The position numbers were made by a program, and so were the translations under genes. A DNA stretch of 60,000 bases, from positions 3,060,001 to 3,120,000 of the forward strand of contig WPIO01000001.1 of the NCBI GenBank assembly GCA_009760855.2, given 5' to 3'. Position 1 is the first letter of the stretch. Each line of letters opens with the position of its first letter. The stretch comes from Cristatella mucedo. Taxonomy: Eukaryota; Bryozoa; Phylactolaemata; Cristatellidae. Below the pieces are notes generated by a model. It did not search any database, had not been told where the DNA came from, and saw only the letters and a program-made list of their open reading frames with translations. Shown in pieces: positions 1 to 20,689 of this stretch.

Positions 1-59
1 GCGTGTGCGTTGCACACCCATTTAGCTTAGTACGGGAACTTTGCTGTGCCACGCTGCGC

Positions 60-276
60 TGGTCCCTTTGCAGGTTGGCACTGTCCATGTTGCCTGTTTA
101 TGCTTGTTGACAGCTGGATGTTACCACTAGCCATTTGATGGTGCTTCCTTTACATATGCTGTAAAGGAAGCACTGAATATGCTTTCTAATTCATATACAC
201 ATGTACAGTGCCTAGAAAGCGATTAAGTTCTCTGAGGGCGCTATACAACTAACTGTAATATCGTTATTATTAGTAT
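60..276 (+). repeat. L2-group LINE 3' end, degraded
   Basis: Decayed 3' UTR of the L2-like LINE, ending in the shared hairpin at about 207-246 (GTGCCTAGAAAGCG, then TTCTCTGAGGGCGC), with short ATT traces after it. Confidence 0.6.
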
Positions 277-375
277 CGATGCTGCCCCGACGCCTCCACC
301 ATTCATTTGCACGGTCCGGAAATCCCGTACTTATTACTGCCTTGCAGGTAGCCGATAGCCGTTTGCACTCTACCA

Positions 376-510
376 CCCTGGTTTGACCCAGGAGTAAGGT
401 ACTCACTAGCCTTTAACGACCAAGGTCATGGGGCTCGAGCCTTGTGCCACATGTAAAGTGCCTGCATTGAGATTAGGTTCTCTTAAAGCGTTACACAAAT
501 GACTAACATA
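376..510 (+). repeat. SINE-A copy (tRNA-derived, L2 tail)
   Basis: The head looks like a tRNA: an A-box-like CTGGTTTGACCCAGGAGT and a B-box-like GGGGCTCGAGCC. The tail AAAGTGCCTGCATTGAGATT followed by TTCTCTTAAAGCG is the L2-type hairpin. Confidence 0.8.
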
Positions 511-695
511 TATTTTTGTTCTGCTGCTACATGCATGAGGCAGTTTAATCGGTTGGTCTTCACTTTTAACATTTTAAAGTTTATAGCTGTCAGCTCTCAC
601 CAGCTGGATGCGACCGCGTGTGGATGTCTCGCTCTTGCTCTGAGTATGGCGACTTTCGGCGTGTGGGTGCATGCTCGGTCTGCTGTCTGTCTGCT

Positions 696-696
<1 letters not shown>

Positions 697-769
<73 letters not shown>

Positions 770-811
770 TCTCTCTCTCTCTCCTCTCTCCCTCTCTCTC
801 CTTCTCTCGCT
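697..811 (+). repeat. (CT)n microsatellite
   Basis: About 70 bases of pure CT, then an interrupted CT-rich run. The flanking stretch 512-1384 shows no recognised exon; a GCTGCTGCTGCTGCTG run sits near 1246-1262. Confidence 0.98.
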
Positions 812-1384
812 AGCCTCCTTCCAGTCCGGAAGCAATCAGTGATACAGTGCGTGGGCCGGCTGGCTTCACTTCATCGTAGTGAACAGCTATTTTGTTTTCG
901 ACTTCTCCATGACTTGAACTTTCGGCAAGCAGACTCCTCTTCGTTGGTCGAACTGTGGATGAGATGAGGAGGGGAGGGCTGCCCCCTTCTGCAGTGGTTC
1001 CGACCGTATGCGAACCCGTCTGACCCGGGGTCAGAGAGCATCTAGGCAGCAGCATTACTGGGAGCGTCGCGCGGCGGTCCGGTGACAAATGAGTCAGCAC
1101 TTCGGGTCTCGTCTATCGGGCGTCCCTCGATGTCTTCATACTCGGTGTCAGCACGTTTTTGGTAAAGCCCAGCTAGAGAAGTTTTGGAGGTTGTGCTATA
1201 TTAGGCAGCTGCAGCTGGGTTCGGCGAGTCACCTACAAGCTGTGTATGCTGCTGCTGCTGCTGGGTATGAGCTCGTGCTCGCGATGTGCTTGCGAGCGCG
1301 TGCGGCAGCGCTCACTTGAGCACTGCCGCACGTTGAGCACCCGTGACCTCGTTGAGTGCCTCATGCCAGTAGCCTGTGCTTTAG

Positions 1385-9934
<8,550 letters not shown>

Positions 9935-11498
9935 TGCTGCCGGTGGGCGGCGGCGGTGGTGGCGGCGGCGTCGCAGTGAGAGGAGGTCACGGCCTTGTCG
10001 GAAGCGCAGCCGACCCAGGGCAGGGTCGTCAACGCGATAGGACAATGCCCTCTGTTCATAGTTATCCTTTTTTTAAGTGTCATCTTTTAAATACTTTGTA
10101 GCAAACCTGCTCTGCTTTCCTTTCGCAATATTCAAAACACTGGGTGCTGCAGAGCGTTGCTGGTCGGATCGTGGCTTCCTTTGAGAGCATGAGTGACCGC
10201 CAAGCGCTGTATCAGTGAAAAGTTGTGCTGCCTCTCTCAGTAGTCGCGGAGTAGTTGCGTGGCCGTTGCCAGAAATTTACGTTTTGGAGATACCTTGACG
10301 TTGAGATGGCATAACAGAAAGTCACCAAAGGTGCATTTTCTGGTTATAATCGCGTGCACAGTTTTTCCATGTCATCAAAGCCGTTCAATTCGTGAGTAGC
10401 TCTGCTTTTCACCACTACAACAAGTTTACCTTGAAGCAGCCAAGTGATTAGGTGTCAGACGTCTTATAGATATAGGCGCCACACTATTTTTATTTTTTTG
10501 TACACATGTTCAGAATAGTTAGTTTAGACTGGCCGTGCTCAGTAAGCGTTTAGAGTGTTCCTCTATAGCAGCAGTTGACTGTCAAATGGCTAGTGCTCGT
10601 AGTGGGCGCTCGGTGAGCTTTGTGAGCAGCTTATTGATCCAATCCTGCTCACTTAGCCTCCCCGTGATGGGTGACAAGCTGCAGTACCCAGGAGCAACGT
10701 GGAAGAATGCTAAGGGTAAATATCGAGAAAATACTTATAAGATTGGTCCAACAATTGAATAGTTGTTAAGAATACATTTCAAAAGACAGAAAGTCTAAAT
10801 ATATGGGATCGCAAGTTCTGAAGTATTACAAATGATTATGCATGTCTAATCCAGAAGGAAACCGGAAGCACTATATGTACGAATAACAAATTTGCCGATC
10901 TCGGCATCATATGCGACTTTTTTCTAGCTTGCTAAACCGCAGTACAACAAAGTACATGGTTGTAGCTTGTAGGGCTACACGATTTTTACTTTTAAACAGC
11001 TTCAATTATAGTGTAGCTTTGTGCCCTGGAAATTCGATAACGCGGACAATACGGATCAGCCTGAAATTACAAATGTAGGCTCATCTCTGCTGATACATCA
11101 CAGTAGTAGTTCATTTTTATCTCTGTCGCATAGATTTTGCTATGGATGTCCATGATTGTAGAATATAAAGTTCAAGGAGTTTTGATGACACGTATTGAAA
11201 ACATTCGAACGAAATCAGAAATGACCTACTGCAGTGATGTACAAGCAGATTTGAACTCACATAAAAAATATCACATTAATCCGTCAAGTATTTGCTTGGG
11301 TAAGGAACAAAGCTCCACTGTGAAGGGAACTGTTCGTAAGTCACTAGCGTGTACCTCGAGAAGCTGCAAACTTGTACGTCGATGTACCGATATCCTTACG
11401 CGACTTGCTGTGGCAGTGCCGTAGTTAGTTGTCATGTTGGTCAGGTTTTGACATTTGTGAAGCAAGTGGGTTTAGGTCCCCTCCTATAAAAAAAAACA
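9935..11498 (+). other. CSTF3 3' flank; no recognised gene
   Basis: It starts with a G-rich GGCGGCGGCGGTGGTGGCGG run just after the stop, presumably 3' UTR. No AATAAA or ATTAAA was seen in the first ~800 bases; a variant AATACA lies near 10771. A 75-codon frame at 10535-10762 and a 95-codon frame at 11137-11424 match nothing I know. Confidence 0.5.
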
Positions 11499-11665
11499 CG
11501 AGCTGATTTAGCAGCCTTCTCTGTTTAGCGGCAGGAGCCGTAAAGGCTATCGACACCGCTAGCAGCAGCAGCAGTAAAGGATCTCTCGCCGCAGGATTCG
11601 AACCCACGACCTCGGGACCGAGGTCGTGAACAGCAACCGCCTTACCTAGTGTGCCTATCGCGGCT
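11499..11665 (-). repeat. SINE-B copy
   Basis: Minus strand: B box GGGTTCGAATCC, with CGAGGTCGTG before it, and a tail ending in AATCAGCT. The 5' end is at the right. From 11666 to 12350 I see nothing recognisable. Confidence 0.88.
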
Positions 11666-12354
11666 CACCGTAGGCTCCCACCCAGAGATTGACTCAGCTG
11701 TAGAGAGTTGAAGACTGGACGCACGGAATGCTTCTCGAGCCTCATCTGCAACCTGGCAGAGCCCTTCCCTCGTTAAGGTGCTACTCCATTATGGACGGCC
11801 ACTCGGGCATACCGATGAGTCTTCGTCGGCTGGCGAGGATGGGTGCTTATCCGATTTGCTCAATGCTCTGGTGGTAGACAGGACTGCTGAGATAAGCAGG
11901 CAGATGTTATCCGAGACTGAGTCATCCTCATCAAAGCTGAAGTTCGATCAGTGAACTACGACAGGTGTTATGATATTGCGAAATTCGTTTTCTCTTAGTA
12001 TTTAATAATATACAATTACTAATATAGGGAATTGTGTAATGCCACTTATAATAATAATCCTGCATAATGCCCAAAGAAAATCAGATCTTTAAATACGCAT
12101 CAAAACTTGTTGCGAGAAAAATATGATACCAGAGTTAATGATGAGCAAGGTATAAGGCTTAAGTAAGCATTCTTCAGCATGCAAGTGCCGTGCTTAAGCG
12201 AGCATACAGATGCAGGTAAGAAGACGCTCGGGGCCACCGCGTAGTATGAGCCCTGGTTAGAAACAAGCTCTCAATAATGCACACATCACCCGCAAAACAA
12301 TAAAAAATGGAAATTTCACAGGAGCAAACGGAAAGCCGAGCTGAAAAGATGCGT

Positions 12355-13060
12355 CTTTAGCTGAGGCCTGCATGACTGCAAGCCAATGAAGGTGATGAAA
12401 AAACTTGAAGCTCGAGTTCCGGACGTTTGATGCATACTAACTGAATGCTCCTATCACCAACAGATTTCACTTTAGCACGTAGAACGGCAAGACGACTGCA
12501 AGTCGAGGAGCTGGTGGTGCATGTGCAAACCAGCAGGAGCACAATGTTTTGATTGGTAGACCGATGCAAGCTATAAAAGCCACCTGTTCTCCTGAGAGAG
12601 GCTCTTGAAGTCGATTCGGCACCTGAAAGGCACATGCGAAGATCGCACTAAAATGACATCTAATAATAATAATAGTAATAATAATAATACATTTGCATAG
12701 CGCCCTCGGATAACTTAATCTCTCTTTCAAGGAACTTCGCGTAGCTCTAAAATGAGCACGATTAAATGGTTAGGGGCAACATGTTCAATGTCAGTGTAGC
12801 AGCTACGCTGCTGACGATAGATAGGACGAGCCGCACACACGAGTACAAGCACCTGTGATGGGTGACTATGAGCACCGGTTGGGAGTCGTGAATACAGAGC
12901 AGTGCAGTAATCTGGACGCGATGTCACAGACGCATAAACTAGGATAGCTGCTGTACTGATTTCTAAGCAGGCCCTGATTTTGGTTTATTTTCGTTCCACG
13001 CCGAGCAGCCACCAATGTGCTGCAGTGACATACGAAGAAGAGCTGAACTCGCGTAAGAAA
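12355..13060 (-). repeat. Divergent L2-group LINE C-terminus and 3' end
   Basis: Minus-strand segments resemble the C-terminal ORF and 3' UTR of the copies at 47.2 and 56.3 kb, including GGTTAGGGGCAACATG and a TAATAAT run at 12661-12690 next to GCGCCCTCGGATAACTTAAT. The two parts may be separate insertions. Confidence 0.6.
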
Positions 13061-13170
13061 TAAATAATTCGTCAAGTATTTGCTGAGAAATCAAATTTAC
13101 AAGGCATCAAGCTTCACAAAGGAAGCTGTTAATAGGTCACAAGTTTGTTCATCTAGAAGCTGCAAACGTG

Positions 13171-13325
13171 TCAATAAATATAAATAAATATAATTCATTT
13201 ATATAGCGCCCCAAGAGAACTTGATCTCTATTCAGGCGCTTCACATATGCCTCGGGGCTCGAGCCCACGACCTCAGTCAGACCTTGGTCGGGGCGAGCAC
13301 CTTAACCGCTAGACCAAACCAGCTG
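13171..13325 (-). repeat. SINE-A copy, well preserved
   Basis: Reverse strand: head TGGTTTGGTCTAGCGGTTAA, B box GTGGGCTCGAGCCC, hairpin GCGCCTGAATAGAGATCAAG with TTCTCTTGGGGCGC, then an ATTTATATTTATA tail. 13326-14028 holds nothing recognised. Confidence 0.92.
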
Positions 13326-14027
13326 TACCTCGATACATATCCCTTGGCATTCTCGTGCACTGGATCAAGGTATTCTTTTGCACACCTCAAACAAGTTGAG
13401 ATTAAATTAATTTTTTAGCTAGGGCTAGAGTGTTAAGCTGAATACCATTGTTGCGGCTCAAATTTAGCCGGATCTCCATTCAGAATAAACACCTATAGCC
13501 ACGATGAGAGCCCTTAATCGCGTAGGTTATTTCGCCATCAAAATAATCCTAGTAATTCGTGCAGAAAATTTGACTCTGCGCTGCACGCTTTAAGAAGCTT
13601 GGCCACCGATAGTCTCCGGCACTCTTAACCTAATAGCAAAATTCATTGCCTATCTTTAAATTATCGTCCGTCATCTGAACATTTTGGTTGATTTGATTTT
13701 TAGCTGCTAAAAGAGCACCACTGGGATAAAATGTAGTCGTCAAAAATCCCCGGTTAAGACGGCAAACACTGTATGCTGTCACTCTGTCTCGCGGAAATCT
13801 TTTTCCGAATGGAGGTCATACAATTGCCTCTTCACAATGATTTCATTTTAAAAGCAATTCTCCATAACTATTCGAGGATCTAACGAGCACAGCTAATTCA
13901 AGTTTTGCGCAAATGCGTTGGAAGTCATTCTCGGCCGAGAGAAACAATTATTTCCTGTCACGATCAATTTCCAAAAACAGAGCGCTTGAAATACTGTTTT
14001 GAACAATCGCATACATTTTTCTGTAAA

Positions 14028-14028
<1 letters not shown>

Positions 14029-14111
<83 letters not shown>
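14029..14111 (+). repeat. Compound (CT)n-(AT)n microsatellite
   Basis: About 50 bases of CT run straight into about 30 bases of AT. Confidence 0.98.
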
Positions 14112-14113
<2 letters not shown>

Positions 14114-14399
14114 TTTGTATAAACCTAGTTTATTTATTACGCTTCCTTTAATTTGTCAAACCGAAAGCATACTTGCAAGTACACTTATAATACTGCTCTT
14201 TCGTTACATCTGCGAGTGTCAGATTTATAAATGTGATAACTTCATCGATGCCGTTGCGGAAGTGGAACTAGAGATCTCCGAAAAGACTATCTGCTTATTG
14301 CTCTGAAAATACCTGGACATTGATATGCCTTTACTTGCACCTTTGATTTTGCGGGTAGACTATAGGTTGCTAGTTGATGAAATACGCAATTTGGGTTGA

Positions 14400-14886
14400 G
14401 CACCGTATTTTTATGAGTATGAGTCGCACTTTTTTGCAATCTTTTTTGAAAAAATAAACCTGCAACTTTTATATTGCAAGTGATTACTTAGCACCAACAG
14501 AAGGAATTAGAAGATCCAGTATAAAAAAATGATTGTGAATGGGTTTTACATGCTCGGGAGAGCATCAAAACATATGTCATTGGGAAGTCAATAAAAAAAG
14601 AACGGAGTTTTGAACATGCTGGATTGAACTGAAGCTGATGCAATCTATAAGGGCAGTGACGATTCAGACGTTGACAATTTTGCAGAAGACTGAAGGTGTT
14701 AACAGTGTTACGGATGACGAGTTTCTTGCTAACTGTAATGATTAAAGCAAACTTCTATCAATGCAAAATGAGCAGTATATTCAGTGATAGTATTTTTCAA
14801 TGAAAAGATTTTCCAAAAAATGTGTCCATAAACTTAGGGTGAGATTTATACTTGTGTGCGCCTTATAATCGTAAAAATATGGTCAA
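14400..14886. mobile_element. Tc1/mariner-superfamily MITE or relic, ACCGTATTTTT-type TIRs
   Basis: The left end ACCGTATTTTTATGAGTATG (then AGTCGCAC) is an inverted match to the right end, which reads ACCATATTTTTACGATTATA (then AGGCGCAC) on the other strand. These termini resemble the widespread pogo/Tigger-like group ending in GTGCGCCTTATA. The interior is about 430 bases with no intact transposase. Family assignment is from memory of the termini only, and no clean TA duplication was identified. Confidence 0.6.
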
Positions 14887-14910
14887 TATGACAGTCGGAA
14901 GAATTTTTAT

Positions 14911-15099
14911 TAAATAAAATAAATAAATAAGTACTAGCTGATTTAACAGACTCTTTTGTATAGCGACAAAAGAGCCTATACAGGTATCACCACCACTTGC
15001 AACGGTGATACAGAATCACCCACTGCAGGATTCGAAACCACGACCTCGATCCCGAGGTCGTGAAAAGCAACCGCCTTACCTTGCGTGCCATCACGGCTA
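14911..15099 (-). repeat. SINE-B copy with (AAAT)n tail
   Basis: Minus strand: TGATGGCACGCAAGGTAAGG head, TGGTTTCGAATCC B box, CTCTTTTGTCGCTATACAAA terminal hairpin, AATCAGCTAG and a TTTATTTATTT tail. Confidence 0.92.
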
Positions 15100-15269
15100 T
15101 TGACACAATAGCATTTGAGCCTTGACACTGCACGGCAAGTAGTCCTACTGACAAGTTGCCCCGAATGTCTGGTTGCATGCTTCTAAAGAGCTTATATAAG
15201 AATGATAATTGAGTGCTTTTTTATTCTCTCTGTATGATAGTTTGCTTGCTATCATTTCTTTGTTATTGC

Positions 15270-15360
15270 TTCTCTTGCAGTGAGCTGTAAAGCATGCGGA
15301 TAGCGCTTCGGTTCTCTTAGAGTGCTGTACAAAATATGTATAATTATTATTTATTAAGAA
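15270..15360 (+). repeat. Degraded L2/SINE-A hairpin tail
   Basis: TGTAAAGCATGCGGATAGCG and GGTTCTCTTAGAGTGC resemble the shared tail, followed by an AT-rich end. 15361-16590 shows no recognised feature; a 13-bp direct repeat CTGAAGATCTGA lies near 15635-15660. Confidence 0.5.
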
Positions 15361-16593
15361 ATTTACTAATGCGAATCCCTTAATTTTGACTAACATAAAT
15401 CCCGATGCGATCCTGTCCTCTTCACGGCAATGCGATCTGTCAACGGAGAGCCGGAATATCTAAGAATTTCTTATATTTTCTTGGTTGTGACATTTCGCCT
15501 GACAGCACGCAAACTCATGTCTCCACACGTAAGCAAAACCAAAATCAAATATCCGCCTTTTCCCGTTAAGCTAATATTCTTCTGCTGCGCATAGTTCGCC
15601 TCTGGTTTCTGGAGGTCGTGCGTTGGGACGCCCTCTGAAGATCTGACTGAAGATCTGACTCACGCTTATTTCTTCTTAGCACCGCAATACCACTTTGGCG
15701 AGTGTATCAGTTGGTGAGTTTAGCACTACAAAAACCTGCCTGATCGCTTAGCGAGATAGCAGCAACGTCACCGCGGCTAGACACAGATTTGTTTATTTGC
15801 ACGTTAACATGCCAAAAAGCATCTATGGAACTGTTTAAACAGCCAAAAAACGTATACACTTTCTCATTGGAGCATGCCACTATTAACCCAAAGACGGTGG
15901 CGTGTTGCTCGCTTTCTCGTTGCGAAAACAGCGTGCGAGTTGGCTGCGGCTCGAGTTTATAAACGAACCTTCACTTCGTAGCATCGGCTTTGCTAATGTG
16001 AACCAGTGTCCTAGGCGTGCTTATTGGTGCTGCAATTGTGTGAGGCATAACGACCAGCCAGTTTATGTACGTTCTTCGCCCCTTAAGTCGGGGTGCTTCA
16101 AAAGACCTCGAGTTCTTCTTCTCTGGAGCCATAAAATACATTCGAAGTTTTAAACGCGCTTTTTACTTGCTCGTGTCGATCTTTTCCTAGTCCTTTTCCT
16201 AGACTAGTTCCTAGTCTTCGAGTTTGGCAAAGTGGAGCCGAAGGTAAGCCAATCATCATTGCGCGGACAGTAATTCGGATTTTCTTAGGAGGTCCGTTGT
16301 CTCTACCGGAACTGCTAGTCCATAATAAACACCGCGGTCGTACGCACTAGCGATTAATAATTCGACGGCAATTATAATTTAATGGTTTTTTTAATGTTCC
16401 TCGACCGGTGAGCTAAATTATCTTCGGCTGGGAGCTGGGTTTCGTTTATCTGGTCAGCCTTTTCCCTTCACACTGCCTACAACGCAGCTCCCGTCAATAA
16501 CCTTTCTGCTTCCCAAATTGTGAAAAAAAAAGGAAAACGGCTCTTTTGCAGCTTCCAACGCCATCGTCCGACGGCCTTTGGTAGTTGAGACAG

Positions 16594-17079
<486 letters not shown>

Positions 17080-17387
17080 ATCTTAGGTCCAAATGGAACT
17101 TGAACACGCCCACACATTAGCCAATTAGCCTCCAAAGGTTGGCAGGCGCCATTTGGGGCGTGTGATATTTCAGACAGTTATGTGAAGGTGATAAGGGCAC
17201 TGTCTTTGCCGTTAAGAAAAATCAAATTGATGTCAACAATTTGAAGTTAATATTGGCGCAAGAAATTTTGAAGGTTCGTTAAAGATGGCGTAGTCTTTTT
17301 AATAACTTCTTCGGCAAAGCCGATTAGATAAGAGAAAATGTTGCCTTGAGAAAAAAACGAATGCTCTAAATTGATTTGACTGATTAC

Positions 17388-17418
17388 ATTGATCAAAACG
17401 ATCCTCGTTTTGATCAAT
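17388..17418. repeat. Perfect 14-bp inverted repeat
   Basis: ATTGATCAAAACGA and its exact reverse complement are separated by 3 bases. Sequence around it (17080-17500) is AT-rich with no gene recognised. Confidence 0.92.
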
Positions 17419-17501
17419 GAATTAATCTTTTTATTTTGTTTAGCTAGCCTTCTCAATTTAAGTGAGATCTTGTATATGCTACCGGGCAATGCATTCACTT
17501 A

Positions 17502-17772
17502 CCTATTTAGGACAGCATTTAGTGGGTCCCTGTGATTCGTCCTTGATGTGCTTATGCGTGCTGACACTGTGCATGCTGCCACTAACCACATTCGCATGCT
17601 GACCCTGTGCATGTCACCCCTAACCATATTATTCATTTCGTTTGTTTTTCAAGCATGATTTTACTCACCATTCAACGGCATTTCACTTTGCTGCAAATGT
17701 AAAGCGCCTAGAAAGAGATTAAGTTCTCTGAGGGCACTTTATCAAGTGCATTATTATTAGTATTATTATTAT
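17502..17772 (+). repeat. L2-group LINE 3' UTR with intact hairpin and ATT tail
   Basis: It starts at CCTATTTAGGACAGCATTTA (the end of the ORF in other copies). The duplicated TGCTGACACTGTGCATG / TGCTGACCCTGTGCATG units follow, then AAAGCGCCTAGAAAGAGATT, TTCTCTGAGGGC and (ATT)n. Confidence 0.93.
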
Positions 17773-18208
17773 CTCCATTTGTAAGTGAACAAAGCCAAAT
17801 AATTTTAGTGTCAGTTAAGCCGAGAGTTTCTCAGAGACAAGTCAGTGCCTCATCGGAAATCTGTTCTTGAAAAATAGTCTGCAGGCTCAATCTCGCGCCA
17901 AATAGAAGATGAAGTGCGAAAAATAGGAGAAAATGCGCCAGCGTCGGCAGCGGGAGACAAGAAGTCCCTCGGTCGCTCCGCCCGCCCCGCGCTAGCTCCT
18001 TCGAAGGACAGCTCGGCAGTCTGCTCGAGCCCAGTGGCTAGATTGTAGATGACCAAGCCAGCAGCGGCTGCCCCAGGCGCAATCTCCGCTCGCTACGGCT
18101 CGGCGTACATTCGGCGACGACAAGTAGTAAGCGGTCCGCGGCGAAAACTGGCGACTAGCGAGCGCACCAGCCTCCTGCTGCCTCCGAGCGCCGCTAGTAG
18201 GCCAAGTG

Positions 18209-18394
18209 AGCCGTGATGGCACACTAGGTAAGGCGGTTGCTTTCACGACCTCGGTTCCCAGGTTGTGGATTCGATTCCAGCAGGGGGCGATTCTTTATCG
18301 CCACTGCAAGCGGTGGTGATAGCCGTAAAGGCTCTTTTGTCGCTATACAAAAAGAGGCTGTTTAATCAGCAAGGATTTATTTATTTATTTATAG
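18209..18394 (+). repeat. SINE-B copy, nearly complete
   Basis: Head CCGTGATGGCACACTAGGTA, B box GTGGATTCGATTCC, body GGCGATTCTTTATCGCCA, terminal hairpin GGCTCTTTTGTCGCTATACA, AATCAGCAAG and (TTTA)n. It sits inside a GC-rich block. Confidence 0.95.
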
Positions 18395-19199
18395 GGTGAA
18401 GGTGAAGGTGAAGGCGAAGGTGCACCGTTCTGTTTTCGCAGTCACCGCTCCCGGCGCGAGGCAGTCGGACGGGCGAACGCGACGGACGCCGCCCGGGCGG
18501 CGCCCACGGATCTCCGCGCGCAGGTGCCGCGCTGCCACTCGCGGTAGCTTTCGGCTTACGAATAGCAGCGCAGCGAGAGCGCCGGGAGACGCGAGCTGAG
18601 CGGCTCTCTTGCTGGCGGCTGAGCTGAGCGCCGTCAGTCAGTTCGGCCGGAAGCCTGAGAGGCTGAGGCGGAGCTAGCGCGAGGAGCTGCCGCTGCAGCA
18701 GTAGCACGCGCTGCTGCTGCTGCTGCTGCTGCGCGGCGGCGCTCGGCTCCGCGGTCGCCACAAAAGACACGCCCGCTTGCACCGCGAGCCGTTTGGGGGG
18801 CGGGCGGAGCGCGCGATTCCGTATTTGCAGAATCCACTGGCTGGTTGCAGCCGCACAGGTCTATGCGAACAAAAAGCGCTCTTTAGGTACGGCCCGCATA
18901 AGCTTGTTTTTGCCGAGATTTATACCGTCTGCCGTGCCCATTCGTTGCGCATGACTTACTGGCTGTTAATAGGTGCCAATTATTTGCAAAATATGGAGCC
19001 CTTATCGGCAGCAGATTCCGAATGCGTACGCATTCAAGTAATCCCTGCCGAGCCAGAGCGGATGTTCGCTTCGCGGATGTCTTGCCTGCACGACGCGTTC
19101 AGACAGAACGCCTGCGCTCTTCAGCAGCGTGACCCGCCGGGCTGGACAGCTTCAGTGGCAGACTGAGGTGCCAAAACTGCCGCTCTCTCTGCTCGCAAA
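18395..19199. other. GC-rich block around 17.93-18.9 kb, no recognised gene
   Basis: CpG-rich DNA flanks the SINE-B copy, with GGTGAAGGTGAAGGTGAAGG at the start and a CTGCTGCTGCTGCTGCTG run near 18710-18732. Open frames, including 18777-19166, show no family I recognise. It could be an island promoter or an unrecognised exon. Confidence 0.4.
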
Positions 19200-19241
19200 G
19201 GATCGATCCATCGATCAAACCTTCGATTGATGGATCGATCC
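19200..19241. repeat. GATCGATC-rich inverted repeat
   Basis: 17-base arms (left GGATCGATCCATCGATC) with one mismatch around 8 bases. 19242-20140 holds no recognised feature; a 98-codon minus frame at 19508-19804 has no match I can name. Confidence 0.85.
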
Positions 19242-20142
19242 ACTACGATCCACTGTTCTGATCCACCACTGTTTTTTCCCTAAGTAAGCTGCACTCAATT
19301 CCACATTGAAGACGCCGGTGCTTTGGGTTTACTCGCGAAGTTTCATGCCGTTTCGCCTGGGCCGTTCTCTGGCAAACGGCTTCCAATGACACGGGCCCAG
19401 CCAGTGGCCCGCCAGTTTTGAGCTACGATTCACTAGCTGGAGATCAGATTCAGCTGCCAAGACCTTGCTTCACGAGGTTGCGACTTTGATTCCTATATGT
19501 TTAGTGTTTATGCGGTAAGTTTTAAGCAATTTCGCATGCCGTTATAGTACAATTGGCCTCTCAATGGTCCAAGCCCAGATAGTTGCCTGCACTTTCGAAG
19601 GGCGATCCACCTATCATTTCCAAAATCATATCGCATAGGGCAACAACATCCATGGGAAGGTTCTCGACGTAGATTCAATGTAATATTGAAATCTTTCCCG
19701 ATCCACTCCGAGTCTTTTCTGTAGGGCGGCAAGCGGTGAGAAGCCTCGAACACAAGACGAAAGAGTTCGCTTACGGTGCATTTGCTAAATTCATGAAAAT
19801 TCACCTATGCATGGGCAAGACAATTGACTTCAAAGCTCCCGCCCCGCCATCAATTCGCCATAGGTATGCACTGGCCTCTACTTGCATGCTTATTAATTGT
19901 GAATTTCTATAGAATGCAGTTCGGAAGTGACGGGTGGCCTACCTGGGCCGGCCGGCGTTGAACGATAAATGTCAGCTTGAGAGCACATGCAATTAGCTGG
20001 CCTACTATGCCTTGCTGACCTGCTGCGAAGGATTGCGGCATGGTGGCATATAAGCCCAAATCGACCTCTACTCCGGTTGATCGTAAGCATTCAAATGCAT
20101 GCCAACCAGGTCAGGAGGTGCCATCTCCAGTGTACCCGCGTA

Positions 20143-20230
20143 TGTATGTGTGTGTGTGTGTGTGTGTGTTTGGTATTGTGTGTGTAGGCTCGAGTGCACA
20201 CGTGCGAATGTGTGCGTATGTGTGTGTGAG
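20143..20230 (+). repeat. (GT)n and GT-rich tract
   Basis: Pure GT to about 20169, then interrupted GTGTGT motifs. Confidence 0.9.
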
Positions 20231-20347
20231 AGCGCCCACGCATGCATGCTTGCATGTGCAGCACGTGAGTGGAGCACGGTCTGTACTAGAAGGAACGTAG
20301 GAAGGGGCATGAAAAAATGGCAGCGTAAATTAGTCCTCGGCATGCGT

Positions 20348-20402
20348 TATGTACAGAATGCGTACGTGTACAGAATGTACAGAATAGTAGTGTACAGAAT
20401 GC
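20348..20402 (+). repeat. Irregular GTACAGAAT repeats
   Basis: GTACAGAATG-type units recur four times with spacers of 2-8 bases. Confidence 0.85.
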
Positions 20403-20689
20403 GGGTGCACTTGCCTGCACCAATATGCCTTATAGGTACGCACACCGGAAGTGTGTTGAGGCAGCACTGACTGGTCGCAATTGACAACGGCCCTAGCGCC
20501 GTGGCTGGCACATCTGCTTTAGTATGATACCGAGCTCACCCCAGTGATCTGGCCGCTGCCGCCAAGCTGACAGTCGGTGATCTACTATCTCGGTAGCACC
20601 TTTGGCCTGAGCTGGTCTGGTGACCATCTGCAGGCATTCGTTGCCTAGCAGGAGAACCCACAAATTCTGAAGCTAAATAGTATCGCATT

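Noticed and set aside
13221-13418. 65-codon plus ORF
   Set aside because: Covers a SINE-A copy in antisense; similar frames occur in other SINE-A copies.
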